Positions 34,145 to 46,290 of a stretch of DNA of 64,000 nucleotides are shown here, one piece after another (positions within the stretch are counted from its first letter, which is position 1; every line of letters begins with the position of its first letter). A model generated the notes under the pieces. It was not told the DNA's origin. It saw nothing but the letters and a program-made list of their open reading frames with translations, and searched no databases. The stretch lies in NCBI GenBank assembly GCA_035771175.1, contig CM069597.1, positions 7,847,001-7,911,000 on the forward strand, written 5' to 3'. The stretch comes from Paratinospora sagittata (taxonomy: Eukaryota; Streptophyta; Magnoliopsida; Ranunculales; Menispermaceae). A program made the position numbers and the translations under genes.

Positions 34145-37100
34145 ATGTAAACCAGGAAAAAAAGAAGGCCACGTACTGTCCGTCCAACAGAGGAGGCACC
34201 TCCTGAGATTCAAAATCAGGCGTCGTCGCCTCTGACGACAGCGCAGGCCACACCGGACACTGCCACTACGTCTGGGCAGACAGTGCCATCCTAACCCACA
34301 TCCTTTGCCATGCCTTCGAGTATGGAAGTTTTTTTCGTAGGATTTATCGAGACGATGAAAGTAACTGTTCAGACGGTCGTTCGTAAGACCGCAGCTAATC
34401 AGGTTGTCACTATTCAGGCACCTGTGAGATTTGGGTCGGAGATTCAAACCGACCAGATTACGAAATACAAGAGGTTACAACCTTATTTTTCCTAGCACCA
34501 TTGATGCTGAAGAGGTGTAGAAATGGCTGGATAAGTCAAAGAAGGCCCTCGATGCAATGAGAGTCGATGAGGCTCGAAAGATTCCACTTGCAACTTACCA
34601 ACTTATTGGTGGAGAAAATACATGGTGGATAACAGTAAAGGAGGACCCAAGGGTCAACACTACAGACATAAGTTGGTAACAGTTCGAGACACAATTTATT
34701 GATGAGTGCTTCCCTGGCGCTGTGAAGAGGCAGAAGCGCTAGGAGTTCGCCAAACTATACCAAGGTGGCATGACAGTCAGGGAGTACGCTAGCAAGTTTA
34801 AAGAATTATCGGTCTACTTTCTCTCCACCATCTTAACGGAGTAAGATAAGATCTAGAAATTCTACAACGGCCTTCGTCCTGACATTCTACAAGCCTTATC
34901 GATCTTGTTCGATTCGGGTGCTACACATTCTTTTATATCGTCTGGATTGGTAAGACATTTAGGGTTGCATCCTGGACCTACAGAAATCACAATCCATGTC
35001 ACATCACCTTTAGGATCTAGTACTGACGTGAAATTGAAGTGTTCTCGTTGTTAGCTTCGAATGGTAGAACACATAATATATGCAGATATTTTTGTGATTG
35101 ATATTGAAGACTTCGACATCATCCTCAGCATGGACTGACTCGCACCATTGAATGCAAAGATCGATTGTATGAAGAAGCAAGTTCAGTTAACCTTGCCCAC
35201 GGGAGAGTTTGTCAAGATTTAGGGAACAAGGAAATGGATACACAACTCGACTGTTGCACTTCTTAAGGCACAGCTTCGAGCATTATCCCTTGGTGATGAA
35301 AATGAATCATCAGCACTGTACCCTCTCGAAGTACACGATGTCCCGATAATATATGAATTCCCAACAGTTTTTCTAAATGACCTTCCTGGTTTACCTCCGG
35401 TTAGGGAATTCAATTTTGAAATCAATCTCATACCTGAGACTGGGCCTATCTCGATTCCACCATACAAAATATTAAATGTCGAGCTAGTCGAATTTGACAA
35501 ACAACTGAAGGAATTAGAGAGTAATGGCTTCATCAGAAAAAATTCATCACCCTAGGGCGTCTCCAGTTCTGTTTGTGCGCAAAAAGGATAATTCGTTACG
35601 ACTTTACATCAACTATCGCAAGCTGAATAACGTCACCATTAAGAACAGATACCCGTTGCCCAGGATCGATGACTTGTTCGACCAACTTAGAGATGCCAAA
35701 TATATCTCTAAGATTGATTAACGGTCCGATTATCACCAATTCCAGATCCAAGAGTCGGACGTTACCAAAATGGCATTCAGAACTCGGTACGGTCACTACG
35801 AGTTCTTGGTCATGTCGTTCGGTCTAACAAATGCACCTGCTGCATTCATGGATTTGATGAACCGCATCTTTAGATTATACTTAGACTAATTTGTGGTGGT
35901 TTTGTGGACGATATCTTGATATATTCCTCAACCGAGGAAGACCATAAGATACACCTGAGGATAGTCTTCCAGACCTTGAGAAGCCACAAGTTGTATGCAA
36001 AGTTGAGTAAGTGCGAATTTTGGGCGAAGCGAGTCCAATTCCCAGGCCATGTGGTTTTCAGGCAATGACATTAAGGTAAATCCTTCTAAGGTTGAAATAG
36101 TTTTAAACTGGAAGCAGCTTACCACTGTTACTCAGATTAGGAGTTTTCTTGGTTTGGCTGGCTATTACAGACGCTTCATGAAGGACTTCGTTAAGATTGT
36201 TGAACCTATGACAAAGCTCACTCGGAAAGACGTACGATTCATCTGAAATCCCACCTGTGAAACATCATTTCAGGAATTGAAGAAGCGCCTCACGATGGCA
36301 CCAGTACTAATCTTTCTAAGAAATGTACTTTGATTTTCACTATACACCGACGCCTCGCTCCAAGGCTTAGGTGTCGTACTAATGCAAGAAGGCCAAGTTG
36401 TTGCATATGCCTCGAGGCAACTGAAGATTCATGAGGGTAATTACCTAACACATAACTTGGAACTTGCAGCTTTCGTTTTTGCACTGAAGTTATGGCGTCA
36501 TTACCTATATGGTGAACGGTTTGAGGTCTTCTCAGATCACAAGAGTCTTACGTATATCTACACCAAAATAGACCTAAACCTCCGCCAAAGACGATGGTTG
36601 GAATTCTTGAAAGATTATGACTTTCAACTCCAGTACCATCCCGATAAGGCCAATGTTGTGGCTGATGCCCTGAGTAGAAAATCTTATGTTGCTTGCACTC
36701 TTAACTTCGAAATGGGGAAGTTGGCTACAGAGATGGACAATTTTAACCTACAACTGATCGAGGAGGGAACAAGATCACTACTTTCTCAATTGTCAGCCAA
36801 CTCTGAGCTGGTTCGAAAAATTTCAGCAGCTCAAGCCAACGACCCTATGTTAATGGAGAAACGCAAACTTCTACTCAGTGGACAGGACCTTCCTCACTGG
36901 TCGGTCTCTGAAGGCGGGCCGTTTTCTATAAAAACATTTCTCTGTCTACCTGAGGTTCGGAAAGAAGTGCTCATTGAGATGCACTGTTCGAGGTTCACTA
37001 TGCATCCTGAGGGTGACAAGATGTACAAGGATGTCAAGCGACAATTCTGATTTTCTGGAATGAAGAAGGCGATTGCACACTTCGTTGCTCGATATCTCGT

Positions 37101-37851
37101 TTGCCAGCAAGTTAAGCCAGAACGAAGACTTCCCTCTCGACTTCTCCAACCGTTACTTATTGGAGAATGAAAGTGGGAGAACATCGCAATGGATTTTGTT
37201 ACGGCCTTGCCTCGAAATAATAAAGGGCAAGATGCTATCTGGGTTATCATTGACAGATTTACAAAGTCTGCACACTTTTTGTTAATAAAGTTCACGGATA
37301 ACCCTGCCAAACTTGCCGAACTATATTAAATAGAGACTTCTGAGAAGATTACACTAGTAAAGGAACGACATAAGAGCTATGCTGACAAGCGGAGGCAACC
37401 TCTAGAGTTTGATAAGGAGGACTTCGTTTTCTAAAAGTTCAGCACACAAAAGGTGTCAAACGCTTTGGGATCAAAGGAAAGCTCTCCTCAAGGTATATCG
37501 GTCCATTTCAGATCATTGAACGTATTGGCAAACTTGCTTATCGTCTGTCCCTTCCATTGTCCATGTCTAAGGTTCATGACATTTTTCACGTATTCATACT
37601 TTGAAAGTATCGCTCTGATCCTTCGCATATCATCCCTCTAGTCGAGGTTCGGGTTGAGGAAGGAAATAGGTATCAGGAGAAAGCGATACAAATTTTGGAT
37701 AGAAAAACTCAAGAACTAAGGTGACGTAGCATACCACTTATGAAGGTGCTCTGGGATCACCACGGAGTAGAGGAAGCAACATGGGAACTAGAAGCAACAA
37801 TTAAACAGAAATACCCTGAATTATTTTTTAGTAATAACTGATGATGCGATA
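34145..37851 (+). pseudogene. Gypsy-B gag-pol, heavily deleted
   Basis: Gag opens ATG-TAA (34145-34150), then an AT-hook-like basic stretch. Gag is fused by deletion to the protease at about 34898 (ALSIL directly followed by FDSGATHSF), losing the zinc knuckle. RT is fragmented (35524-36246) and the active-site region near 35885-35925 has a stop and a frameshift. RNase H plus the integrase zinc region is the best piece (36382-37050, open for 222 codons). The integrase core is deleted at about 37327, where ELY is followed by the SEKITLVKERH segment of the C-terminal part. The chromodomain (about 37690-37851) has one stop (ACC-TGA-CGT near 37722). Confidence 0.9.
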
Positions 37852-37937
37852 CATTGTACTATTTCACTTATCAATAAAATGATGAAACTTTGGTTACAAA
37901 TATCTTAATACAAAGTTTCACTTGAATAACTATGTAG

Positions 37938-38370
37938 ATGTCTAAAAATAATATCGATGGATATAGTAACTCACACACGCAATGGCCTCCTTGGCCACCT
38001 GAGTCTAGTCACAACTACTTTGCATCACCAACTCCATCACCACACAAACAGTGATCCTTATCGCCAGAGCGCGCATGGTTTTTTTTAACAATTTTGCCCA
38101 AAACAATCTCGTGCCCTCATCTTGGCAAGATCTTCTACCAAAATTGTCAGGCGGCCGGATTCGAGCAACAACACGAAAAAACATCCCACCGCTTAACCTA
38201 ACCCCTCTTAAACGATGCGACCAGCGCCCTACACCACTATCTGTTAAGCAAAGGTTGAAATCTTCTGAGGACGAATCCGACTCCATTTGCTCTCCATGGT
38301 TTCATGATGTTGAGGATTCCACCGGCCACAGTGCCATTCAGGGACCATACAAGCATTACCCTGAACTAGT
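37938..38370 (+). pseudogene. Gypsy-B accessory ORF3, truncated
   Basis: ATG 37938 opens the MSKNNIDGYSNSHTQWPPWPP reading. A deletion removes about 12 codons after it, and TGA falls near 38052. The later frame (38090-38365) keeps NNLVPSSWQDLLPKLSGG, SSEDESDSICSPWF and QGPYKHYPEL, but the last ~25 codons seen in Gypsy-A are missing. Confidence 0.75.
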
Positions 38371-38386
38371 TTTAAGGGCGGTAGAG

Positions 38387-39779
38387 TGTAATACCCAAGG
38401 TTTGCACAAAAAAATTAAAAAAAATTGTTCGGGCAGACATGCCAGAACGTTTAAGCGCCATTTTTCCTATTTAAGAACCCCTCCTCCCTCCTCATTTCTC
38501 ACACCAAAAATCACTCCTGGTTGTGATTTTCCTTCCCTCTTTCACTCATTTTGAGTTTTTGTCTTCTCTTTTGAGACTCTCTTTCCGAGACTCTCTGTGC
38601 AGTGCAACGCAGTTCTGCTCGGGGGAAGGCGCCAATTTTCAAAGGAGTTTTTATCTGAAAGTGGGGAACGAAACATAGGTTTGCGTGTCTTATAACTTTT
38701 ATTGAAGTTTACATTCATTTATCATTATGTTTACTATTCATTTACACTGCATTATTGCGTATAATGTCATACTGTCATACTGTCATGCTGTCATACTTAT
38801 ACCTGTATATTTGGAGTTCATGTATTACACTGTTGTTATGCCGAATTAGTGGTCAATCTGACTCAACCAGACTCGGTCTTGTCCTCAGTAACTTTAAATA
38901 GTGAACGGGAGGCAGTGTGCTGCTCTAGACGATTGGTATTTAAGTAGACCTCGTGTCTCACCTCTCAACTGGAGACTGATATGGTTGGTCTTATTTGAAA
39001 ACTATCAACTTATACAAGTAATACTGAATGTCCTTACCTTGCACGTAGTGATACTGACCCTGATAAGGGTCACTAGACGTTGTCAAATTCTGTCTAAATG
39101 TTAAGTAAAGACCGGACCAGTTCATGCATGGGCATCATACATAGCACCACCTAGGGACGTATGTGGTTTATGATTCATAGAATAGTTAGAAGCGATGCTC
39201 GCTATTCATTATATTCCTCTAGAGAGGGACGTACAATGAGAACCTGGCTACTCTTGGGGAGGGACATCTGTACGTGAATCCAGAGCGTCGTTCTTGAGGA
39301 GGGACGTACAATGAGAACCCAGCTACTCCTAGGGAGGGACATCTATACGTGAACTCAGATGGTGTACAGTCATCAAACCAATACGAGACGGTGTCATGCA
39401 TGCATACATATTGAATTGATTATGATGCTCTGATGTGTATTTAAGATATTTGATTATGAAGTTTGCTTTATTAAATGTTATATTCATGAACTATTTTACC
39501 CACTGAGCGTGTAGCTCACCCCATTATCTAATTTTTCACAGGAGATTAGGGTGGATTGGGTGCAGGTTTTTGGACCCACATTTTGTACCCTTTGTATTAT
39601 TCATTGGGGATTTTGAGAGAATGTTTCCTTAACTATTTTATGTATAATTATATTCTGAAATTAATGAAATCATATTTGTACTTAATTGTGTTTTCGCGTA
39701 CTCAGCTATCGTTATAATGCATTCGCGCCCCATCCGTGAGTGTCCCGCCGGTTTAGGGGCGTCCGGACGGGGTGTTACA
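38387..39779 (+). repeat. Gypsy-B 3' LTR
   Basis: A 1393-bp LTR, TGTAATACCC to GGGGTGTTACA. It has one decayed U3 palindrome (38440-38459), TATTTAAG near 38468, a GTCATACT triplet repeat (about 38769-38790) and the two ~75-bp GGGACGTACAATGAGAAC repeats (39225-39340). Confidence 0.94.
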
Positions 39780-40280
39780 TGAAGTGAATGCTCGCTTCGG
39801 GCAACTCTACATTAATGTTGCTAGCTAGAGCACCTCAGACCAAACTATCTAGTGTGGGGTGGATACTAATATGAAGGATAGCGATGCGATTAGTAAGACG
39901 ATATCAGTGGAGCATGCTGAAACAAAAGCAATCGATTTAGCAACTACAACGCTGTCTTCAGAGTGTGCTCCAGTTCATGTTTACTTAGACTCATTGGTGG
40001 TTTAATCAACAAGCTGAAAGATAATATGGGTGATCTTGGGTCAATTGAAGCAGTTCTAGTGGATATTAAACATAAGTGTGATGCAGGTGGATTTGTCACC
40101 TCTCATTATACTCACAAATCATGTAACTTGAGGCTCATCTCATATATAACCTAGCTCAAAAGGGGGCTCTTTTTTGAGAAATCCTTTGTTTGGGGTAGTC
40201 CTCATAGGAGGTTGTATTTATTCTTACCAGTGGTTTTAATGAAATTTGGCCAATTACTCTTTTGACAAAAAAAGGTTACA
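39780..40280 (+). pseudogene. LINE 3' end: RNase H domain and tail
   Basis: Frames switch, but + strand blocks match the RNase H domain of plant LINEs: EHAETKAIDLATTTL (about 39910-39955), then DSLV, then INKLKDNMGDLGSIEAVLVD (40008-40070) and GGFVTSHYTHKSCNLR (40086-40132). A 3' tail ending TTTTGACAAAAAAAGG (40258-40275) follows. The His-rich motif is the end of the RNase H fold. It is the downstream part of the LINE interrupted by Gypsy-B. Confidence 0.75.
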
Positions 40281-41059
40281 ATACAAATAAAGAAACTCGA
40301 ATTGAGTGAGAAGTGCTAAATTATTTAAAAATAAAAATATTTTTTATTTTTTTCTCGTTCTTTATGGAACACCCCTTTGGAGTTATAAAAACATTTTCTT
40401 TCATTATTATTATTATTATTATTATTTATTAGGTTATTTAGGAGCTCCTTTTATTATTATTTTTCCTTTTATTAGGAAAGTTGAGAACTGCAAGTCTTAC
40501 CCGATAACCCAATCAGGTTTGGGCATATTTTTATCCCACCCTCAGGTGGTGCTTTGAGAGAAACCTCAGGTTTAAAAATCTAAAACTGAAATTCTGACCG
40601 CCCGACATTTGTATAATACACATAGTTTAATGTTCATATGCATATTTACATATATGCACATAGTATATTATATACATAATACAATTACATAATCCATGCT
40701 TGCAAGGAGTCCCCTTTAAAAGTTAATATATATACATATATATTATTTTTGTGTTTCTTTTTTCATTGTTTGTTTTTTATTTTTTTTTGTTTTAAGGTTA
40801 TTTATTTATTTTTAACTCTTTTATACTTTTGAATCAAATTTTGATGATTTTATACTTTTATATATAATTTTTACCTTAATTTTTTTTTTTATCTTATTGT
40901 TATTAAAATTTTAATAATAACATAACCACACACATCTAAGCAACAGGTCTGTCGGGTATGATACATTAAATTTGTAGGTCTGATCGGAATTGGGTAAATA
41001 ATTCCTTCATCTGATGAGGTTGGGTCGGGCTAAACCTAACCCATCTCGACTTGCTTACA
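40281..41059. other. AT-rich intergenic stretch
   Basis: It has an ATT microsatellite (about 40402-40430) and long T/A-rich runs. No gene or element end is recognised. Confidence 0.4.
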
Positions 41060-41857
41060 GGTATAAAGAAAGTATCTTTTTTGAATGATAATAATCATTA
41101 GGAGATCAAAATACACACGCCATTAAAAAGTACTTAAAAGAGTTGATGCTCTTGGACCGGAGCAGGAAGGTAAACACACAAAGGTCATAGTCATTTTGAC
41201 TGGGCATTAGAGAGTGACCTTTATACTTCGAAGTATAGGGGAAGCATGTGGTAATTATATTATTTATTTGAATTTTGTGTTAGGACTGTAAGTGAAAAGT
41301 AATAAAAAAAATTAAAAAATAAATAATAAAACAATTCAATGATGAAAAGGAGATACTAATAGCCTAAAGAATAAAGAAAGAATGAATGAGAAATGATTTT
41401 ATAATTTAATTCAAACAAATAATATACTTATCACATGCTTCTTCTATACTTCAAAGTGTAAGGATCACTCTCTAATGCTCAATCAAAATGGCTATGAGTT
41501 TTTTGCTTTCCCTTCTCACTTTGATCCAAGAGCATCAACTCTTCTTCGTTTTTTTTTTTTTACTTTTTAATGCCCATTGTATTTATTATTATTATTATTT
41601 TTTACGGTAACATTGGTATTCGAATTTACTTATATGCATCGACTAATTCTTGGGGGCAAGCCCCAATAAGAAAAGAGAGTGGCATCCTGCACTCTGCACT
41701 ACATCCACCCCACCTGGCAAAGAGACTAGAATTCGTATCTTTATGGATCATGAGTACGAGCTCTAATCAATTCGCCATCTTGTTTAATGGTCCATTGTAT
41801 TTTGATCTCTAAATTATTAGTTATGATTCAAAAGGTATACTTTCCTCACTATAAAAA
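41060..41857. repeat. Fold-back repeat with ~210-bp inverted arms
   Basis: The left arm (about 41060-41275) is matched in reverse complement by the right arm (about 41405-41584 plus 41804-41857). Paired blocks include AAGAGTTGATGCTCTTGGA (41131) with its complement at 41528-41546, and GCATTAGAGAGTGA (41204-41217) with its complement near 41470-41485. The right arm is interrupted by a SINE at 41585-41782. The spacer is AT-rich and non-coding. It could be a MITE/fold-back element or an inverted duplication. Confidence 0.75.
41585..41782 (-). mobile_element. tRNA-derived SINE in the right arm of the fold-back repeat
   Basis: On the minus strand the body starts with an A-box-like TGGCGAATTGATTAGAGC, followed by a decayed B box in the ACGAATTCTAG segment about 30 bp later. 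It continues CTTTGCCAGGTGGGGTGG, typical of plant SINEs, and ends in an (AAT)n tail (+ strand ATT repeats at 41585-41600). It is flanked by near-identical ~19-bp sequences, TTTAATGCCCATTGTATTT (41566-41584) and TTTAATGGTCCATTGTATT (41783-41801), a good SINE target-site duplication. Confidence 0.78.
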
Positions 41858-41871
41858 ACGGGATACCACAA

Positions 41872-42136
41872 ATCAGTTTGGGGGTGGTAGGAAGACAAAT
41901 TTCTTTCCAAGATGTCTTAGGTTTGAGTCTCAGGGTTGACTTTTGTTTTTATTGCACGGGTAGGGTGGCGTGGCCTTTGCTCATGGTGAAGCCTATGTGT
42001 CATGGACACATGTGGGAACGCTCACACAAAGTGAGATGCCACCATATCCCCTTACTGGTGCTCACTCTAGGTGGATTAGTTTATGTGGTGTACGTAAGCT
42101 GGCTCGAAGGACGCTATCTTTTTTTTTTTTTTTTTG
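41872..42136 (+). mobile_element. SINE-like unit
   Basis: GGTTTGAGTCTC (about 41929-41940) resembles a pol III B box. The preceding GGGGGTGGTAGGAAG may hold a degenerate A box. The body continues with a GCACGGGTAGGGTGGCGTGG block and ends in a long T run (42118-42136). No clear target duplication is seen, so this call is weaker than the SINE next to it. Confidence 0.45.
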
Positions 42137-42740
42137 AAAGAAAAGGACTTCATTCGTGAAGAAGAAAAAATAGATGCCTTTTTAAGCACAATATCAGTAA
42201 CAATGGGTGAAATATCCTGCATTTCGTTTCCTAGGGGTAAAATGACTAGTAACCGAGGGCCACAATCCCGATAATAGTTTACAATCTTCCATTTTTTGTG
42301 TATGTGATCTTTTGACATGAATCTCCGAGGGACACCATCTGGATTATAGAAAAAAAAAAAAAAAAAAGGAGATGCTAAATAACCTAAGAAATGATAAAAT
42401 AGAAAAGTATTTTTTATAATTTAAAGAGATATTTTCCTACTCATAAAAAATGAAAAAAAGAACGAAGAATATTTTTATTTTTTAAAAATTTAAGACAAAG
42501 CTTCATTAAATGCATATATACACTGCTCAATTAATGCCCAATTCAAGTTCTCTTATTTACATTACAACCTATATTAAGATGTTGCCGTAAGTGTAAATGT
42601 CACATCAAATTTATGACATTTGGTATAATATTTTTAACTGTATAACATTTCTCATAAAAAAAATCGTAAAAAATAAGCTTGAAAATGTCGCCTTTCCATT
42701 CCTCGTATTTTTTTGTTGGAGAGGTGCCTTTGTTCTTGTA
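42137..42740. other. AT-rich stretch left of Gypsy-C
   Basis: It contains an A run (42349-42367) and no supported gene. Short open frames on either strand match nothing I recognise. Confidence 0.35.
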
Positions 42741-44103
42741 TGTAATATCATAAGATTACACGAAAAAAAAAAAAAAAAAATTCAGGGGCAACGCCCGAAC
42801 GTTCAGGCTCATGCCCGAATGTTCAGGCGCACGGCCGAACGTTCAGGCGCCAAAAATCTCTATATAAAGAACCCTCCTCATTTCTCATTTCTCATACCAA
42901 AATCACTCTTCATGTGATTTTCCTTCCCTTTCCACTCATTTTGAGTTTTTAGTTTTTGAGACTCTCTGTTCGAGACTCTCGATGCGATGCGACGAAGTTC
43001 TGTCCGGAGAAAAGCGCCAGATCTGAAAGAAGAAGTTCTTATCTGAAGGTGGGGAACGAAATATAGGTTTGTGTGTTTTATAACTTTTATTAAAGTTTAC
43101 ATTCAGTTATTATTATATCTACTGTTCATTTATACTGCATTATGTCATATAATGTTTATACTGTCGCACTTATGCCTGTACACTTGGAATTTACGTATTA
43201 TACCGTTATAATGTCGGATTTGTGGTAAATCTGACTCAACTAGACTCGGTCTTGTCCTCAGTAACTTTAAATAGTGAACGGGAGGCAGCGGGCTGCTCTA
43301 GGCGATTGGTATTTAAGCAGACCTTGTGTCTCACCTCTCAACTGAGGACTAATTTAGTTGGTCTTATTGAAAGCTATCAGCTTATACAAGTAATACTGAG
43401 TGTCCTAACCTTGCACGTCGTGATACCGACTTTGATAAGGATCACCAGACGTTGTCAAAGTCAGTCTAAATGTCAAGAAAAGACCAGACCAGTTCATGCA
43501 TTGGCATCATACATATCACCACCTAAGGACGTATGTGGTTTATGACTCATAGAATAGTTATGAGTATTGCTCGCTATTCATTATATTTCTCTGGAGAGGG
43601 ACGTACAATAGAACCTGGCTACGCCAGGGGAGAACGTCCGGACGGACGTTTGTACGTGAACTCAGGCGATGTACGTTCATCAAACCAATATGAGACGGTG
43701 TCATGCATACATACATATTGATTGATTATGATGCTCACATGTGTATTTAAGATATTTGATATTGAAGTATTCTTTATTAATTGTTATACTCACGAATTAT
43801 TTACCCACTGAGCGCGTTAAGCTCACTCCATTATCATTCAATCTTTCACAGGAAATTAGGGTGGACTGGGTCCAGGTTTATGGGGCTCACATTTTGTACC
43901 CTCTGTATTATTCATTGGGGACTTTGGAGAGTATGTTCCCTTGACTGTCATGTAAAAAAATATTCTGAATTAAATAAAATCAGATTTGTACTATGTTATA
44001 TATTTCCGCTGCGCACTCTGTTGTTATGATTGCCATCATTCCAAATGCGCTCCCCGTCCGCGAGTGTATCGCCGATTTAGGCCCGTTAGGGCGGAGTGTG
44101 ACA
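42741..44103 (+). repeat. Gypsy-C 5' LTR
   Basis: A 1363-bp LTR, TGTAATATCA to GGAGTGTGACA, with three U3 palindromes (42793-42852) and TATATAAA (42861-42868). It has one GGGACGTACAATAGAACC unit (about 43600), whereas its 3' partner has two. Confidence 0.94.
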
Positions 44104-44108
44104 TTTAA

Positions 44109-44121
44109 TGGTATCAGAGAG
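44109..44121 (+). promoter_or_regulatory. Primer-binding site, Gypsy-C
   Basis: TGGTATCAGAGAG is five bases after the LTR end, identical in sequence and spacing to Gypsy-A and D. Confidence 0.88.
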
Positions 44122-44169
44122 TACGGTCCACGGCCTGCCCAAGTCCACCAAATTAGGGGAAGAAAAAAA

Positions 44170-44640
44170 TTTCATTAGATATATATATCTTTAGAACTAT
44201 ATATATATATATATATGAATTATATATAGTTAAGATTTGTATTAAGTATATATCTAAGAAAATTATATAGTTTTATATAGTTTGATTTAAATATATATAT
44301 AGTTATGATTTATGAAAACTATATATATGGTTATATAAAATATATATATCTATATATCTATGCATATAGGAGATATATATATATATATATACCATATTAT
44401 TGATGGAAAAATTTGAATGAAAAATATTATTAGATATATATATCTTTAGAACTATATATATATATGAATTATGTATAGTTAAGATTTGTATTAAATATAT
44501 ATCTAAGAAAACTATATATGATTTTTATATAGTTGATTTATGAAAACTATATATAGACTTATGATTAAATATATACATCTATATATTCATATACGTATAC
44601 GATATATATATATATATATATATATATATCATATTGCTAA
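44170..44640 (+). repeat. AT minisatellite in Gypsy-C leader (about two units)
   Basis: Two units of roughly 255 bp each contain TATATATCTTTAGAACTATA, (AT)n, then a GTTAAGATTTGTATTAA(A/G)TA block and a TATAG(T)TT(G/A)AT(T)TA block. Gypsy-A retains about one unit (13683-13775) and Gypsy-D about four (62850-63880). Confidence 0.75.
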
Positions 44641-44778
44641 TGAAGAATTTTGATTACATGATGGCATAAACATCAAGAGAAAAAAAAAATATTGTCTAAC
44701 AGACAAAGAATAAATTTTAAAAAATGTTAGGATTATATTTTGTGTCTTTCACAAATTTATTTTCCTTTCAACAAAATA

Positions 44779-46290
44779 ATGGCCTCAAGTGAAGGAGCAA
44801 CTTTTACTAGCAGGAAACCAATTCCCACTAGTCTCAAGGAATTGTCCAAAAATGAGGTTATGACTATGAGGAGCATCGACAATAGATATCTCCGCCTCCG
44901 CCTCTGCCCAATCCTTCACGACAAACTCGCAACACTGGGTTGGTTAAATATAACCAAAGTTGAGGGTCACGTCTCTTACAACTTTGTGAGATCCTTCTAT
45001 GAAGCCATGAATTGCGTGAGACTTCAAGGAGATGAGCTCAGCCCTAGTTGGGAGACAACAGTCATGGGAATGAAAATTCCTATCAACATAGAGATTATTG
45101 CTCGACTTTTGGAGATTCCGATTGAGGAGAGGATTATTGATCCACATGAACCCCAGACAGTTGCAGAGATCGCAGAGTCTAATGAACAATTGTTCAATTC
45201 CCTCAGAAAGATTGTATACGGCAACCAACCACCCAAACAATCATATTAAGCCATCTTTTGCCGGCCTCGGAAAGATTGTATACGACAACATCTTGCTAGA
45301 AAGGGGGACTAGAGGCACTATGTCAAAGGCTCAACTTCTTGTGTTATACTGCATAGAGAAGAAAATTAAGGTCTCCCTACCTCACATTATTATCCAACAA
45401 ATGTTGAGGGTGATACAAAACCCTTTGAGAAAGGAATTCCTCATCTACGGAGTCTTGATTATGAGGATGCTATACGAGGTAAACGTCGAGACTGTTGATG
45501 GGAAGTCGAAGCAGATCACTGAACCAGTTACAACATCCTCTATCTTCAAGACATATGGCACAAGTAGAGGGGTAACTGACGAGGAAGTATTCGGCACGAC
45601 GATAGGAAATGCCGAGAGAATGAGAGACAAGCATGGACGTTGCCTTCGAAAAAGTCGACGCAAGATTCCTATAAGGGAAGTACGGAATAATGAACCAAAT
45701 CAGAATCCTACATCAGACCCAGCCCCGAATAGTGATCCGACCGATCGACCATTCACTAATGAAGATTTATTTAACAACCTAAATCAACCTCAAAATAGAC
45801 AAAATACTCAAGCAAATATGCCTGCTTGGAACATGCCAACTCAGGGCAACACGTCGTACCAAAGGTTTCCAACACCTGAGGTACCATGTCAACAATCCCC
45901 GCAAGTTCTTGTAACCCAACAACAACAATATTGGGCGGCACCAAATTTTGGAGGGCAGAACATCCCAATGAGCCCACTGTTCAAAACAATTATCTTTCAC
46001 CTATGAATCACCCGTACAACCAATACTTTCCCCCAATGCCAATGGCCTACCCTCCACCTATGGGACAATCGAGCCATCAACCACCAATGGGCCAATCGAC
46101 TAACATTTTTGAACGGTTAAATGAAATGGCATCCAATATGGCAAAAATGAGATGAACTCGAAATAATATATTAACACGTATGCAAAACTCCGAAGTAGAG
46201 TGAACAAACTCTCAACCTTCTGTTAGTAGTCGTTCTGTACCTAGCAGGAGATCTAGAAGGAGCGGTAGTAGGCAGGGAAATCAAAATTGA
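44779..46290 (+). pseudogene. Accessory ORF1 of Gypsy-C (plant transposon-protein-like domain), frameshifted
   Basis: ATG 44779 (MASSEGATFTSRKP) opens about 157 codons: a basic N-terminus, then LRPILHDKLATLGWLNITKV-type residues, VRSFYEAMNCV, TTVMGMKIPINIEIIARLLE and the IDPHEPQTVAEIAESNEQ block. This pattern (LGWL, FY, TTV-G-I, IA-LL-IP) recalls the plant 'putative transposon protein' domain (PF20167, by memory). A shift near 45215-45250 moves it to another frame (to 46006): a conserved LPHIIIQQMLRVIQNPLRKE helix, a basic KHGRCLRKSRRK patch and a Pro/Gln-rich tract. A second shift and deletion near 45985 precedes a weak coiled segment and a Ser/Arg-rich end (46215-46290). About 500 codons in all. 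It is absent from standard chromovirus gene sets; its role is unknown. Confidence 0.72.

Larger units (their letters stand above)
30854..39779 (+). mobile_element. Gypsy-B, internally deleted member of the gypsy family, inserted in the LINE
   Basis: The 5' LTR (30854-31949, truncated) and 3' LTR (38387-39779) flank a damaged ORF1, spacer, gag-pol and ORF3. Flanking 5-mers TCAAG (30849-30853) and TGAAG (39780-39784) differ at one base. Three internal deletions stand out: the LTR end/PBS/leader/ORF1 start (junction about 31949), gag zinc knuckle to protease (junction about 34898) and most of the integrase core (junction about 37327). Confidence 0.92.
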
